This document shows positions 1 through 12,400 of a DNA stretch of 64,000 nucleotides, piece after piece. The position numbers were made by a program, and so were the translations under genes. Source of the stretch: Gibbula magus. Its lineage: Eukaryota > Mollusca > Gastropoda > Trochida > Trochidae. Position 1 is the first letter of the stretch. Every line of letters starts with the position of its first letter. The notes beneath the pieces were generated by a model that saw only the letters and a list, made by a program, of their open reading frames with translations, did no database searches and was not told the DNA's origin. The stretch spans positions 49,590,040 through 49,654,039 of the forward strand of contig OW388293.1 in NCBI GenBank assembly GCA_936450465.1, in the 5' to 3' direction.

Positions 1-526
1 CTCTGAGTGTAGGAACAATGTCAAGCTTATGCTTTTGATTATTTGTAATAATACTTTTATGTAGTTGAACATTTTTGTTCAGGGTAAAAGCAGAATGGCA
101 ATTATTTTCCAATTGCTGGCTGGGGGCATATCAGTGCTTCTTGTACTTAATTACTGACATCATCAACCCCCTGATTACTTATATATGCCAGACCAGCATC
201 ATTTGTCCGAGAGTTTGTGGACATGAGGCATGACATGAACCGAGATCTCTGAAGATTATACAGCTGTACAAATAAATATTTACACCTCAACTGCGTTTTA
301 TGTTTTGTTGGACTAGAGGTAGAAACTAGATTCTATATTTGACCAACAACAAATTCAGTCATGAAGAGCATCTCTCTCCCTTCAACAAACTTACCGATTA
401 CAGTAAATCATAAGACTTGTGCACTAATAATTTGCCTGTTCTTACAGTCAATCACAAGAGAATGCTGTTCTTTATAGCAAACATACCCCCTCATATCCAT
501 GTGCTCTAACAATATGGATTCTTTTT
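1..526. other. Non-coding flank, nothing recognised
   Basis: AT-rich sequence with stops in all frames. I see no exon, RNA gene or repeat boundary here. It lies downstream (3') of the minus-strand RhoGAP gene. Confidence 0.4.
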
Positions 527-1190
527 AATCCCACCGGTATGTAATACCGTGGGATATAGTCATCACCACGGCCGTCCGTACGTCCTTCCGTCCGTCTGTA
601 ATCATTTCGTTTCCGGAGCAGAACTCGAAAACCGTTCATGATATCTTTCTGAAACTTTCCATGTGTATTACCCACCAACTGAAGTGGTGCCTTTGATATT
701 TTCAGATTTCTGAAAATTTTATTTTTGGTCGTTTCCATAGAAACATGTTGAAGTTGGACTTTGTTCAGAGACAGGCTCGTTTCCGGTGCACAGCTCCAAA
801 ACCGTTCATCATATCTTCCTGAAACTTTGCATGTGTATTACCCACTAACTGAAGTGGTGCCTTTTGATATTTTCAAATTTCTGAAATTTTTTTGTTGTTT
901 CCATAGAAACTTGTTGAATTTGGACTTTGTTCAGAGACAGGTTCGTTTCCGGAGCACAGCTCCAAAACCGTTCATCATATCTTCCCGAAACTTTGCATGT
1001 GTGTTACCCACTAACTGAAGTGGTGCCTTTTGATATTTTCAGATTTTTTATGAAAAATTAATTTTTTTCTGTTTCCATAGAAACATGAGAGGGATGTTGG
1101 TTGTTGTTGATTTTGACTGCTTCTGGAGCAGAAGTCTAAAACCCTTAACATACCTGAAACTCAGCATCTGTAATACCCACTAACTGAAGT
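527..1190 (+). repeat. Hairpin + (GTCY)n + tandem-unit element, family A
   Basis: The left end is an imperfect hairpin (529-554, TCCCAC...GTGGGA) followed by ATATAGT. A GTCC/GTCT-rich microsatellite follows (about 571-598), then three or more tandem units. Each unit carries the palindrome GTTTCCATAGAAAC (starts 731, 897, 1071), so the period is 166-174 bp. The unit text (GAAACTTTGCATGTG, ACTGAAGTGGTGCCTTTTG) reappears, diverged and inverted, at 12381-13185. Short open frames here are by-products of the repeat. The overall plan resembles Helentron-associated non-autonomous elements; that class assignment is inferred. Confidence 0.6.
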
Positions 1191-1611
1191 ACGGTAGAAG
1201 ATACACAAGTATCTGTCAAAGATGTGTTTTACAAATTTTGTGGAACTAGTGGGATATGTCATCTTCTGATGACTCTTTTTAATCATTTAATAAACTTTTC
1301 TTCATTTTTAATTAGCACCCCTGCAAAATGGCTATCCTATTTAACACCCCATTTCAACAGTTTTGTTGAGAAGTGGTGGCAAGTGGTCCTGTGTATAGCT
1401 CGGTCAACCACTATCAGTGAAGTTCAGCAAACATGGGCATGGCTCGCTGAATGAGTGGGTTACCCCCCTCCTTGCTGGATAAACTGCGAGTTTGAAGGGG
1501 GATTCCATGCCCCACATGGAGACATGAGTTGAGAGGCTCATGGTGTCACCTTGGAAAAGAGACTTTATTCGAAATGTGTCTGTTCACTCAGCAGTACAAT
1601 TGAAAACCAGC

Positions 1612-1722
1612 CAGGGCCCATATTTTCTAAGCTGTCTTAGTCCTAAGAGCCATAAGTCAATGTTAATGTGTTGCACTTACGACTATATTAGCGCTAAGAG
1701 ACCTTCAAAATGTGATTCCTGG
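1612..1722. mobile_element. Foldback MITE, copy 1
   Basis: About 110 bp forming a long imperfect inverted repeat. The left arm reads GGGCCCATATTTTCTAAGC then GTCTTAG..CTAAGAG. The right arm is its complement with TTAGCGCTAAGAG. The same element recurs at 42163-42276 (best preserved) and, truncated, at 28551-28642. It has no coding capacity. Confidence 0.65.
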
Positions 1723-1981
1723 TTTGAAAAGTGAAGGCAATGTGACAGATAACCTTCAAGCGCCTTAATTTGTAGCTAGGTTGCATACTCCAAGGGGAGT
1801 TGAGAATGAAAAAGGAACGATGTTGGTCCTTATACTAGGGTAATAATGTGTGTAGCGCTTAGAGCATGACCCTTGTGTTGTGGATTTAGCACAAATATAA
1901 GTATCCTCATCATTATTAGAAGTTAAAAATTAGGAAAGTTTGTAATTGATGGACTGTGCCCATCTGGCCTGATAGTCTTAA

Positions 1982-2806
1982 AGAGCCATCAAGGATGTTG
2001 ATGAACATAAAGGAAAATTGCCACGAATCTATCTCCGTGAAATATATACACTTAATTTTTCCCAAATTTGTTCGACCCAAAATAAGCCGAGAAATTGCAC
2101 TAATTAGTAAAGGTATTTTCCAGTCATAATATAGATCCAGTCTATTATTTTCAAGAGCAAAGCATTATGGTCTAACTCACACACTTTAAACAAAGACACG
2201 AAAGAATTACAAAGTTTATGAGCAATGAAATAAATTGAAATATACAATTTTTGGCGGTTATTTATTTACCATTTCATTTAATTATGTATTTGCAACAGAA
2301 ATTGGAATAATTGTTTTACCCAACTACCGTAGGTATTTTGCTTGAAATTTATAATTAATGAGAGTAAAAATTTGTCATAGTTTGCTAGTTAAAGGCTATA
2401 ATTTGTATATTCTCAGGACATTAAGAAACATTGTTTATAAAGCAATCGTCACATTCAGTAATGTGTGACAAGGGTAACTTGCAAGAGAAGCGCGTGCAGC
2501 ACATGGGTTGCTTTTGCGACTTGCGCCAGAGACGAACCTTCACGCTTCGGAAGCGTTTGCTGTTGTGTATTACGTTTTACACAATAAAGGGGATTCTATT
2601 TATATGACGTCAGATACCCAAAGCGCGCGCTACTTGAAGAGGTACTTCTCTTTGAAACCAAATTTCATTATATTGTCTAGATATGAATTTTTTTTATCAC
2701 ATGTCATGTCGTAGATTAAAAGATTTCTCTGGCGATTGACGTAAGATTATTTTCCAAATTTGTTTATTTCTTTTTTATTTGAAACACTAACATCCTTGAT
2801 GGCTCT
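1982..2806. mobile_element. TTAA-flanked non-autonomous transposon (825 bp)
   Basis: The termini are inverted repeats of about 18 bp (AGAGCCATCAAGGATGTT and its complement). Each end is flanked by TTAA (1978-1981 and 2807-2810), the target duplication typical of piggyBac-type transposases. The interior has no transposase frame; the 68-codon frame at 2508 is unsupported. Assignment to piggyBac rests only on TTAA, since the terminal bases are not the usual CCY start. Confidence 0.6.
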
Positions 2807-2859
2807 TTAATGCATTTCCATCCCTGAATTTGTCAGAAGAACACAAGACACAAAAGTAT

Positions 2860-5800
2860 ATATTTCATATAAGTTTATTCTAGAAAAGACCCAGCCTGGG
2901 AGAGAAAAGCCGTGAAACAGAAGGAAGGAAGGAAGAATAGGAGGAGGAGGAGCTGAAATATACTTGGCCAATCAGAAGCCAGGGCGTCGCCTGGATACTG
3001 AAGCCATAGCAACAACTCGCACGCTACAGATACCATCGGCTTCAAACTCGCCACACTCACGCACACTCTCACACACATAAGTACACACACGGTCACACGA
3101 CAGCGTGTACAAACAATGACATTGGATAGAAATAAAAATTGCTAAAAGAATTAAAAGCAATTATAATACATGACGATAACAACAAATACCGCCACCTAGA
3201 GTGGACACGGTAGTGAACACAGAATTAACTTAATACGTCAAGTGTCTACAACTCGGAAAACGACAACATGAATATGTACAAAAAGCGAAGCATTCTCAGT
3301 GTATCAACAAACTAGTCATAAACTGGAAAAAAAACAACCAGCAAAACTTTACAATAATTTACAATTAAGGTAAATATACAGCATGTAGAATCGAGTGGCG
3401 CACCAATGTGACGTTTCTTTTTTATCATTCTGTTTCTCGGCATAAAATATATTTTTCACCAAAACACCTTCCAACATTTTTGGGATAAACCCATTTTTTT
3501 AGTTTTGTCATTTTTCTTGAAATTGATTATAGAACATAATTGTTTTGACAAAAATACTGCATATGAACATCAACAATAAAAATACAGAACTCTACCTCTC
3601 AAGGGAAATCAACTTCAACTTTAGACAACAGTATAATAAACATCCTAGAACAACACTTTCCATGGGTGGGAGGTTCTTGACATAGTAATCAACTTGAGCA
3701 AAATAAATCGTCCCTGTGACTTGAGGAACAAGTTTGACACTTGCATCATCAGAAAGTGACAAATTGTGTTGAAATAATACCATTTTGAAATTTGGGTACA
3801 TACCATTATCAAACAGACACTTAATCCTGTCCAATGACTTTGCAAAGAATAAAATCCAGCCATCTTGCATAAAAACTCCCTTACATTAAGAGGAGCTTAC
3901 CGTAGCTCTTGATTACACAATGAGCTAAAGGCATTCTCACAAGGGGACAATTTCTTCAAGAAATTCCGACTCAAATGGCAACCTTTTCACTTCAAATAAA
4001 ACAAAAACTAAACTCTACAAGCACACCTTTACGAGAAAAACAGGTTAAGATATATTATCTTTGGAGGATAAAAATTTGAGAAACAATAATTAGTATTTTA
4101 ATCCCAGTTGCCTTGGAAACGCTGCCACTGGACTCCCACGCAAACATAACAGTGTATTAATGATTAATCAAAACATAGACATATAAATAAGCACAATATT
4201 CCCTATCATACCATGCATGTATGTGTAGTACATCCTCCTTGTGAAGCAGATTGAAGAAACATTTTACAATATGGCCGATGCAAAATGGCCGTCATTTGCC
4301 CGGAGAAGGCAACAGATTTGCAGAGAGAGCGAGTTGTTAAAGAGAAACTGTGAACAGCAAAACTTGACATGTAAAGTTTACGAAGAAACCCACTCAGGTT
4401 TGCAGCCAATGGGAAAGCTGCCATAGTAGTCGAGTAGGTAGGTCAAAGGTCAATCTTCAATGTTGTGTAATGCAAAAAGTTCCACTTGAAATGCAAAATT
4501 TATCATTTAAAAATTATCTAGACTACAGTAAGAATGATTAGAGATGAACGCTGACTCAACAAGGGGCTGTATGTGCATCGACCACAGCCTGGTCACATGA
4601 CAGGTCACATGACCACTGACCAAACAATCAGTGATCAGTCAGCCTCCAAGCAATTATTCTGGAATGTTTGTCTCCGATAATCTGCATGTAAACTGAGCGT
4701 TGTAGTCTTTGATCTCAACTTGTTCCTCCTCTGTGCGGCGGAAATAACGCCAATCTATCCGACAAACTTCTTCTTCAGCATCATAAACCATCACTCAAAC
4801 ATCAACATATAACTGGATAATTGAAAAAAAATAACAAACTGTAAAATATTGTCTCAGCCAAAGTCACACACAAATCTTCAACACTCATGTTTGTGGTATG
4901 AAAATTACAAATTTGACTAAAATTCTGAAGTTAAAACATTCAGTATAAAACCAGCAGAAGATTCAGCAGAGTAAAGTTTAACGCCTTTTAAGATATTTTT
5001 TTCAAATCTACAATATTTTCATGACTTAAACCATTCTTGTTTACAATACAAAATGAAATCATTAAGTTGCATTTATTAATCTTCAAATTAGAAAATATTT
5101 TTTTTGCGAAATAGAAATGCCAAATTTAATTAAACTAAAACGTATCTTCTACTTGATAAAATCGAAACTACAAAGATATCAACAAGGTTTTATCTCTCAG
5201 CTGTTAAACCAAAGAAATAAAATCATGTCTGATAGTTGTAAAAGTGAAAGTGAACTTGAATTAAATGTGAGTATGAACATAAACTCTTAGTGATGAAACG
5301 AAAATAGCACATATGTCTCAATGTAGCAAAAAATCTAAGAGTCTATGTCAAAACTCATTAAAAAGAAGAAAAAATGTATTTATCAGCAGAACTGTGTGAT
5401 TTGAAGAAAAAAAAATAGCCACATTCTGTCAATTGGGTGATTATGTTAATACAATCATTGCGTGTAGCTGTTAATGTAATCAATATGGAACATACAGACT
5501 AACAACCTGTCTCAAAATTATAAGTAAAAAACACTTGCTGTTTGATAAACTCTTTTGACTAAGAAAACATATTTCAGTTTTTTAAGATTAATAATTTACG
5601 GTTCTTTATATAGACTAGTGCAAGCAAATAAAACCAAAATAGATTGATACCAAATTTGAAAGGTAAGTATAGAATATCATCCCCGAATCACTAATTACAC
5701 CAAATGCACATCATATTCAATTTGAGCAGTTATCTTGGCCTTTTTAAAACATTAATTTGATAATTTAATCATTTCCAAATCCATCTGTGAAGATATTTAC

Positions 5801-8800
5801 AAATTATTCATCTCATGCACTGTACAAATCTGTTCTTATTTCTTAAAATATACAAAAAACTCCGAATCATCACCAATAAAAGTTAAAACTGGTGCTTGAT
5901 AAAACAAGCAAAAATGGGAACTTCCTTCGAAAGGTTGCAAAAGCTCTTTTACAATAATACACTTCACATGCAAACAATAAAAACCAAATCACATTAAATG
6001 TTTAAAAGCCTGCCGTCATATTCAGTATACAGCACTGAACAATAGCACATAGATGAGTATAATATGCATGGATGTTAGTATGTTTCTTCTCAAAAACCTG
6101 AAAGAAAATTCTCTTTTTTTCATGACCATTTTCTTAGCACATGAAGTACAAAGACAAAGAATAAAACAAACATTGCCTTAGAGACATCTCAATCTCTGAA
6201 ATAAGTTAAAGAGAAAATGAATTTACTGAAATTTCATGAATCTCTTTTATACAAATTACAAAATCTGTTTTCATTACCAACAAAAATTTCACAAATTCCA
6301 AATCATTGTTAGCAGTCAGCTAGAATTACCTCCCTTTCTGGAGAATAAACTGAAAGAGAAAAGCCACCAAAACAAGGACTTCCTTCAATCAAGTCAAATC
6401 AATGATACAGAGTTGCTTCCCTTGGTCTGACAGAGAGAGTTGCTGCCCTTGGTTGAGTGTGCTTTTTAACTTGAGATGCAAGAAAAAGGTCACAAAAAAG
6501 GAGAAATTATCCAATTGAGTAATAGTTAAACCTGAATGTGTTCACCGGTGGAATTCTCTTGATCCTAACTGAGACAGTGCGCCCTAAAAATAACTGACTT
6601 AAAGTGAGGGAGGTTTATCAAATGGTACTTTTTGTAGGACAGCTCACGGCACTTCCAAACATGGACGCCAGGAAAAAAATAAAATAAAATAAAATAAAAA
6701 CAGTTCAAGGACAATCTACAAACAAGCACGTTTTACAAATTTGTTAGTTTAAATATAATACATTGCATCCTCTGTTATTTAAAACAAACAACATTACCCA
6801 TAATGCATTTTTACCAGTTCCTGTTTGCACAGAAGTAACTTGGAGATTCACATCATTTTGACCTGCGACAGTGGTCTACTGATTGAAAATACGCTCTATG
6901 GACATTTCACAACAAAGTTATAACGAACAATATGAAGTATATGCTGTAATGGAGGTGAAGCAATGCGGCAGTGCAACACTGTATAATCATACTAGCATGT
7001 GATAGAAATACAATTCTCATACCAAGAATATCTTAGAAAGAAAATGGATGCCTTTAACCCTATCCCTGCATCAGCATCACAAGGTGATCTGGATGTGATG
7101 TCCTTTCAAAACAAGCTCTCTGGATGTGATGTCCTTTCAAAACAAGCTCTCTGGATGTGATGTCCTTTCTATACAAGCTCTATGGATGTGATGTCCAGGC
7201 AATATAAGCTCCCTGGATGTGATGTCCAGGCAATATAAGCTCTCTGGATGTGATGTCCTTTCAAAACAAGCTATCTGGATGTGATGTCCTTTCTATACAA
7301 GCTCTATGGATGTGATGTCCAGGCAATATAAGCTCTCTGGATGTGATGTCCAGGCAATATAAGCTCTCTGGATGTGATGTCCTTTCAAAACAAGCTCTCT
7401 GGATGTGATGTCCTTTCTATACAAGCTCTATGGATGTGATGTCCAGGCAATATAAACTCTATGGATGTGATGTCCAGGCAATATAAGCTCTCTGGATGTG
7501 ATGTCCAGGGATAGAGTTAAAATTGATTTCATATTTTGCACCCTAGGCAACAAAGAGTACCTCATGTACAAGTAATAAAAGTATTTCTATCGCAAGATAA
7601 TAATCCTATACAAGATGCACCGGACCCCTCCATATTGGTTCACGTCCCTGATTACATATATGTCATATTTTATATTAGTCACACGTCTTTCTACAGGAAT
7701 TGACATTTTCGTACAATATTCTGTCAGAATGACAACATTTTAAACCAAGTGATTAGACTGATTTCAGTGACTAGTACTCATCACTAGCTCATTCTCACAC
7801 AGCTTACAGTGGCAGTGATAACTCATACATTCAAATACTCATACTGAATGCAAGCTCCTCATCACACCAACATTACCTGCAGTGTGTGGAGTTTATTGAC
7901 ACTCCCTGCGTTCAATAACAGAAATATCTTTGTTCGCGAGCATTGCGGAACACCCAATGTTAAAAAAGGACAGCCACTACAAATGGACTCGTTCCTGATC
8001 GCAGGGCTGGTATTCAAATTCAGCACGGGGTGTCAATCTCATTGTTCAAAGTTTAAAACAGCAATTTCACATAACCAATAGCAAGTACGTTGAAAAAAAT
8101 ACAACATAATGATACAAATGTCAGCTAGCGGGTACAAAAAAGGCATTCTATGTGAATTATAAAATATCAATGATTCTGAGGTCGCTAAGAGGCATATTTA
8201 ACGTAACATGAAAGCTAAAATATGGTGGCATAAAAAACTCATGTTTGTAAAGAAACCTAAAAGCTTGCGGCTAAAACGTCTATGGCTATCACATTGCTAG
8301 ATGCAAATGTCTACAAGATATATGAAGCCACTCAAAAACAAAAGCATGTACAAAATAAAAGAAATACTTTCAGATTCATAAGTCGACTGACCTTCAGGTT
8401 ACAATGCATCATGGGAAAATTTTGTTACCAATACGTTTCTAACAAATTTTGGATACGTGTCAATCTCCATTGGTAACTAAGATAAATTACTACTACCTCT
8501 GCCGACAAAAACGTCATGGCGTATCAATATGTCCGCTAAATGTCATTAGCAGGGTCTATACTCACTTTTCCACGATCCTGGAATTCAACAAGTAAAACAC
8601 GAGTGAATCAGTTATAATGATTGAGCAAGGAGGAAGAGCACTTGTTATGCTGAAAGGTGTACAAATATGGAGGCCACTGCCAGTCTATACATTCTTTACA
8701 TGAGTACCATCTGAGATTCAAACTGTATCCATGGTTACAAGAAATCCCATGATGCCTTGTGGTCAACAACTACCCTTCTCTTGACAACTGTTTCTTGCAT

Positions 8801-8982
8801 GCCCGTCCGTCTGCTATGATGTTTGATGGATGAAAAGTCAGCTGCTTAGTTGCCTTGGTGACGAAAAAGATTAAAAAAATAACAGAGAATGTCCGCCACT
8901 GGACCAATCGGCAGTTAGTTTGTGGTCGGCCCATCGGTCTGATGCAGACGTGTGGTAGATGATAGATGTGCTATCACAAATG
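2860..8982 (-). other. Candidate long 3' UTR / 3' flank of the RhoGAP gene
   Basis: This stretch follows the RhoGAP stop codon and has no recognisable coding exon on either strand. It is AT-rich. A minus-strand AATAAA lies at 2874-2879, with T-rich/GTGT sequence just beyond it, so a distal polyadenylation site near 2855 is possible. Whether the transcript really runs this far cannot be told; nearer poly(A) signals could be used. The only structured repeat inside is the 31-bp minisatellite at 7089-7511. Confidence 0.3.
7089..7511. repeat. 31-bp minisatellite with 4-unit higher-order repeat
   Basis: About 14 copies of a 31-bp unit starting (C/A)TGGATGTGATGTCC. Three versions of the second half occur: A (TTTCAAAACAAG), B (TTTCTATACAAG) and C (AGGCAATATAAG). 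They run A, then A-B-C-C three times, then a final C-type partial, giving a 124-bp higher-order unit. It is non-coding. Confidence 0.9.
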
Positions 8983-9462
8983 CTAGGAATCTTGATCGAC
9001 TTCCCCAAAACGATGCTCCACAAGAAAACATTTCAACTCCGTCTGCGTCATATTATCTTCCCCTAGTTCCTGCGAGTCATGTCTCATCTCGGGCAGGTTA
9101 AGGTCAGCTAGTGTGTCACTATGGATGAAGTCACGTCTGCCCTTGCCCGCATGACATCTCACAGGTTCAGATGCTGGACTCTCACTTCTGCTCGAGTGAT
9201 CAGTAAAGACACTGTCCACATCCGACATTACATCCAACATGGCTCCTTCAGATGCGGCCTTCGGGCCAGAGTCTTTCTTCGATAGGAGCTCGCGGTCGCT
9301 GTGACCCACTTGAATCTCTTTCCCGTTTGGACCAAGGAACCAATCAGAACGCTGTCTGAGTCGCTCAAGTTGTTTGCGTTTCACAGAATTAAAACGACTT
9401 AGACTGCGGCATTGGTAAAACGTTTTGACATCATTTAGATTGTCTTCTACTGACTTTGGTCG
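8983..9462 (-). CDS. RhoGAP exon 8, C-terminus (residues 342-500)
   Basis: 480 nt with TAG at 8985-8983. It starts RPKSVEDNLNDVKTFYQ after the acceptor TTTCCAG. A basic helical stretch (FNSVKRKQLERLRQRSDWFL) is followed by acidic, Ser-rich sequence ending TELKCFLVEHRFGEVDQDS. Its higher GC and codon regularity stand out from the AT-rich surroundings. The function of this tail is unknown. Confidence 0.88.
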   Translation of the reverse strand, partial: RPKSVEDNLNDVKTFYQCRSLSRFNSVKRKQLERLRQRSDWFLGPNGKEIQVGHSDRELLSKKDSGPKAASEGAMLDVMSDVDSVFTDHSSRSESPASEPVRCHAGKGRRDFIHSDTLADLNLPEMRHDSQELGEDNMTQTELKCFLVEHRFGEVDQDS

Positions 9463-12400
9463 CTGGAAATAAAATAGTTTCTCATTTGAATAGGTAAGCA
9501 AAACTGTAAGTATTTAACTTTTTTATGGTAAATGGCTCATGCTGAAAACAAATTTTCAGCCTGTTCCATTTAAAATGAGCAAGATCTTGATCCATTAGGC
9601 TTGATCCAAAACATGTTTTTCAACCATAGAATGGAAGATATGAAGCAACATATTGTGGTGAAAGACTTTTAATTGTATTCAACTAAATTTTGCACTGATG
9701 ATGCCACACTACGGAAGTCCCATGTTGCCATAACTGGGAAGTAAAAGTCTCAATTAGTAAACTAACCACTGTACAGCCTGGTTACAAGTTTCAGGATTCC
9801 CCTGATCCAAACCCTATTCAATAAATAGGTCGTATCATTACCACACCCATATTCAATATATGGGTTGCATCATTACCACACCCCTATTCAATATATGGTT
9901 GTATCATTACCTCACCCCAAAAAACCTGACGCAAAAAAATTCAAAATGACGAGCTCTGTTACCTTGGAAACCTCTGGTGAAGGCATGAGAGAGACCTCCG
10001 GTGCGGAGACGGTGCTGACGGTGTTGGCGAGCTGAGATTCCTCCATGTCGGAGAAGCCAAAGTGTTGTGGGAATGGGGAGCTGGACTGGGGACTCTCACT
10101 GGGAGCGTGCTCGTGTTCGCGCTGTGAGTCGCCCCCTGTACTCGTCATCTCGATGATGTCATCCGATACATCTACACGTGGAGGGAGGAAATGTAGCGTT
10201 AGTGGGAAATACAAATGAGCCATGAAACGGAATAAAAGTTAATATTATCATAATCATAAATGTTAAAATGTTTCTTGTGATTTTGCTGTTTTTGAAATCT
10301 TAATGTCAACTTTGTGTTGGGTGATATTACTCTGTTCAAATCTATTTCTTGCTGATGTTTTTCTTTTTACATAAACAAATTTCTTTTAGAATAACATAGT
10401 TATTTCCTACTTTAAAGAGATACTGCACAATGGGAGAAAAACTATATAAAGGCATTGAAAATGATATAGCTTAATACAAGAACATTGTTATGTGTAACAA
10501 TGGAGTTACATTTCTTAAAGACAGTAATCTCTGACATAAAAGTTGGCTAGAATAAGAAAACTATTCGTAAGAAAAATAATTGCTAACTAGAAATATGTGC
10601 ATGTGATGCACTGTGATGACCCGCCCTCCCAACTTTCAATCCAACCTAGTCATATTACCCTTATTTTTCACTTATGCTAAGCACCAAGTTCAATACTGCA
10701 TTAATAACGAGAAATAAAAAATAGAGCCATGGGCTCTGTAGCTCATCAGGATTTGATTTATTATCTAAGGTTGAATATCTAAGTTATCTCAAGTAATACA
10801 TTGTTAACAAGCAAAAAATAGGTTTTTAGATCATGACCCCTGTGACCTGTATTTGGAGTCAGAGGGTCACCAATCCTACAATTAAGAATCACCTTTGACC
10901 AAAGAGTCTCTACACAACTTTTCAGCTATCTAGACCTTTTGGAACTGGAGAAGAAGATGAAAATAGGTTTTTGGGGTTGTGACCTCTGTGACCCCATTTG
11001 GGGTCACGGGGTCACAAAATCTACAATTTAGAATCCCCATTGGCCAAGGAGTCTGCACACAACTTTTCAGCTCTCTTGACCTTATGGAACTTGAGAAGAA
11101 GATGATAATAGGTTTTTAAAGATGTGACCCCTGTGACCCCATTTGGGGTCACGGGGTCACAAAATCTACAATTTAGAATCCCCATGGGCCAAGGAGTCTG
11201 CACACAACTTTTCAGCTCTCTGGACCTTTTGGAACTGGAGAAGAAGATGAAAATAGGTTTTTAAGGATGTGACCCCTGTGACCCATTTGGGGTCACGGGG
11301 TCACAAAATCTACAATTTAGAATCCCCATTGGCCAAGGAGTATGCATACCACTTTTCAGCTCTCTAGACCTTTTGGAACTGGAGAAGAAGATGAAAATAG
11401 GTTTTTAAGGATGTGACCCCTGAGACCCCATTTGAGGTCATGAGGTCACGAAATCTACAATTTAGATCCCCATTACCCAAGGAGTCTGCACACAACTTTT
11501 CAGCTCTCTAGAACTTTCGTAACTGGAGAAGAAGATGAAAATAGGTTTCTAAGGATGTGACCCCTGTAACCCCATTTGAGGTCATGGGGTCACGAAATCT
11601 ACAATTTAGAATCCCCATTGGCCAAGGAGTATGCATACCACTTTTCAGCTCTCTAGACCTTTTGGAACTTGAGAAGAAGATGAAAATAGGTTTTTAAGGA
11701 TGTGACCCCTGAGACCCCATTTGAGGTCACGGGGTCACGAAATCTACAATTTAGAAATCCCATTACCCAAGGAGTCTGCACACAACTTTTCAGCTCTCTA
11801 GAACTTTCGGAACTTGAGAAGAAGATGAAAATAGGTTTATAAGGATGTGACCCCTGTGACCCCATTTGGGGTCATGGGGTCACGAAATCTACAATTTAGA
11901 ATCCCCATTGGCCAAGGAGTATGCACACAACTTTTCAGCTCTCTAGACCTTTTGGAACTTGAGCAGAAGATGAAAATAGGTTTTTAAGGATGTGACCCCT
12001 GAGACCCCATTTGGGGTCACGGGGTTACGAAATCTACAATTTAGAATCCCCATTACCCAAGGAGTCTGCACACAACTTTTCAGCTCTCTAGAACTTTTGG
12101 AACTGGAGAAGAAGATGAAAATAGGTTTTTAAGGATGTGACCCCTGTGACCTCATTTGGGGTCACGGGGTCACGATATCTACAATTTAGAATACCCATGG
12201 GCCAATGAGTCTGCACATAAAATTTCAGCTCTGTGGAGTCATTGGTTCTGGAGAAGAAGTCGAAAAAGCGAAAAGTTTACGGATGGACGGATGGACGGAT
12301 GGACGGACGGATGGACGGACGCCGGACACCATGCCATGCCATAAGCCCATCGGGCCTTTCAGGCCTGATGAGCTAAAAATCAGAATAGCTAAAGTAGCAA

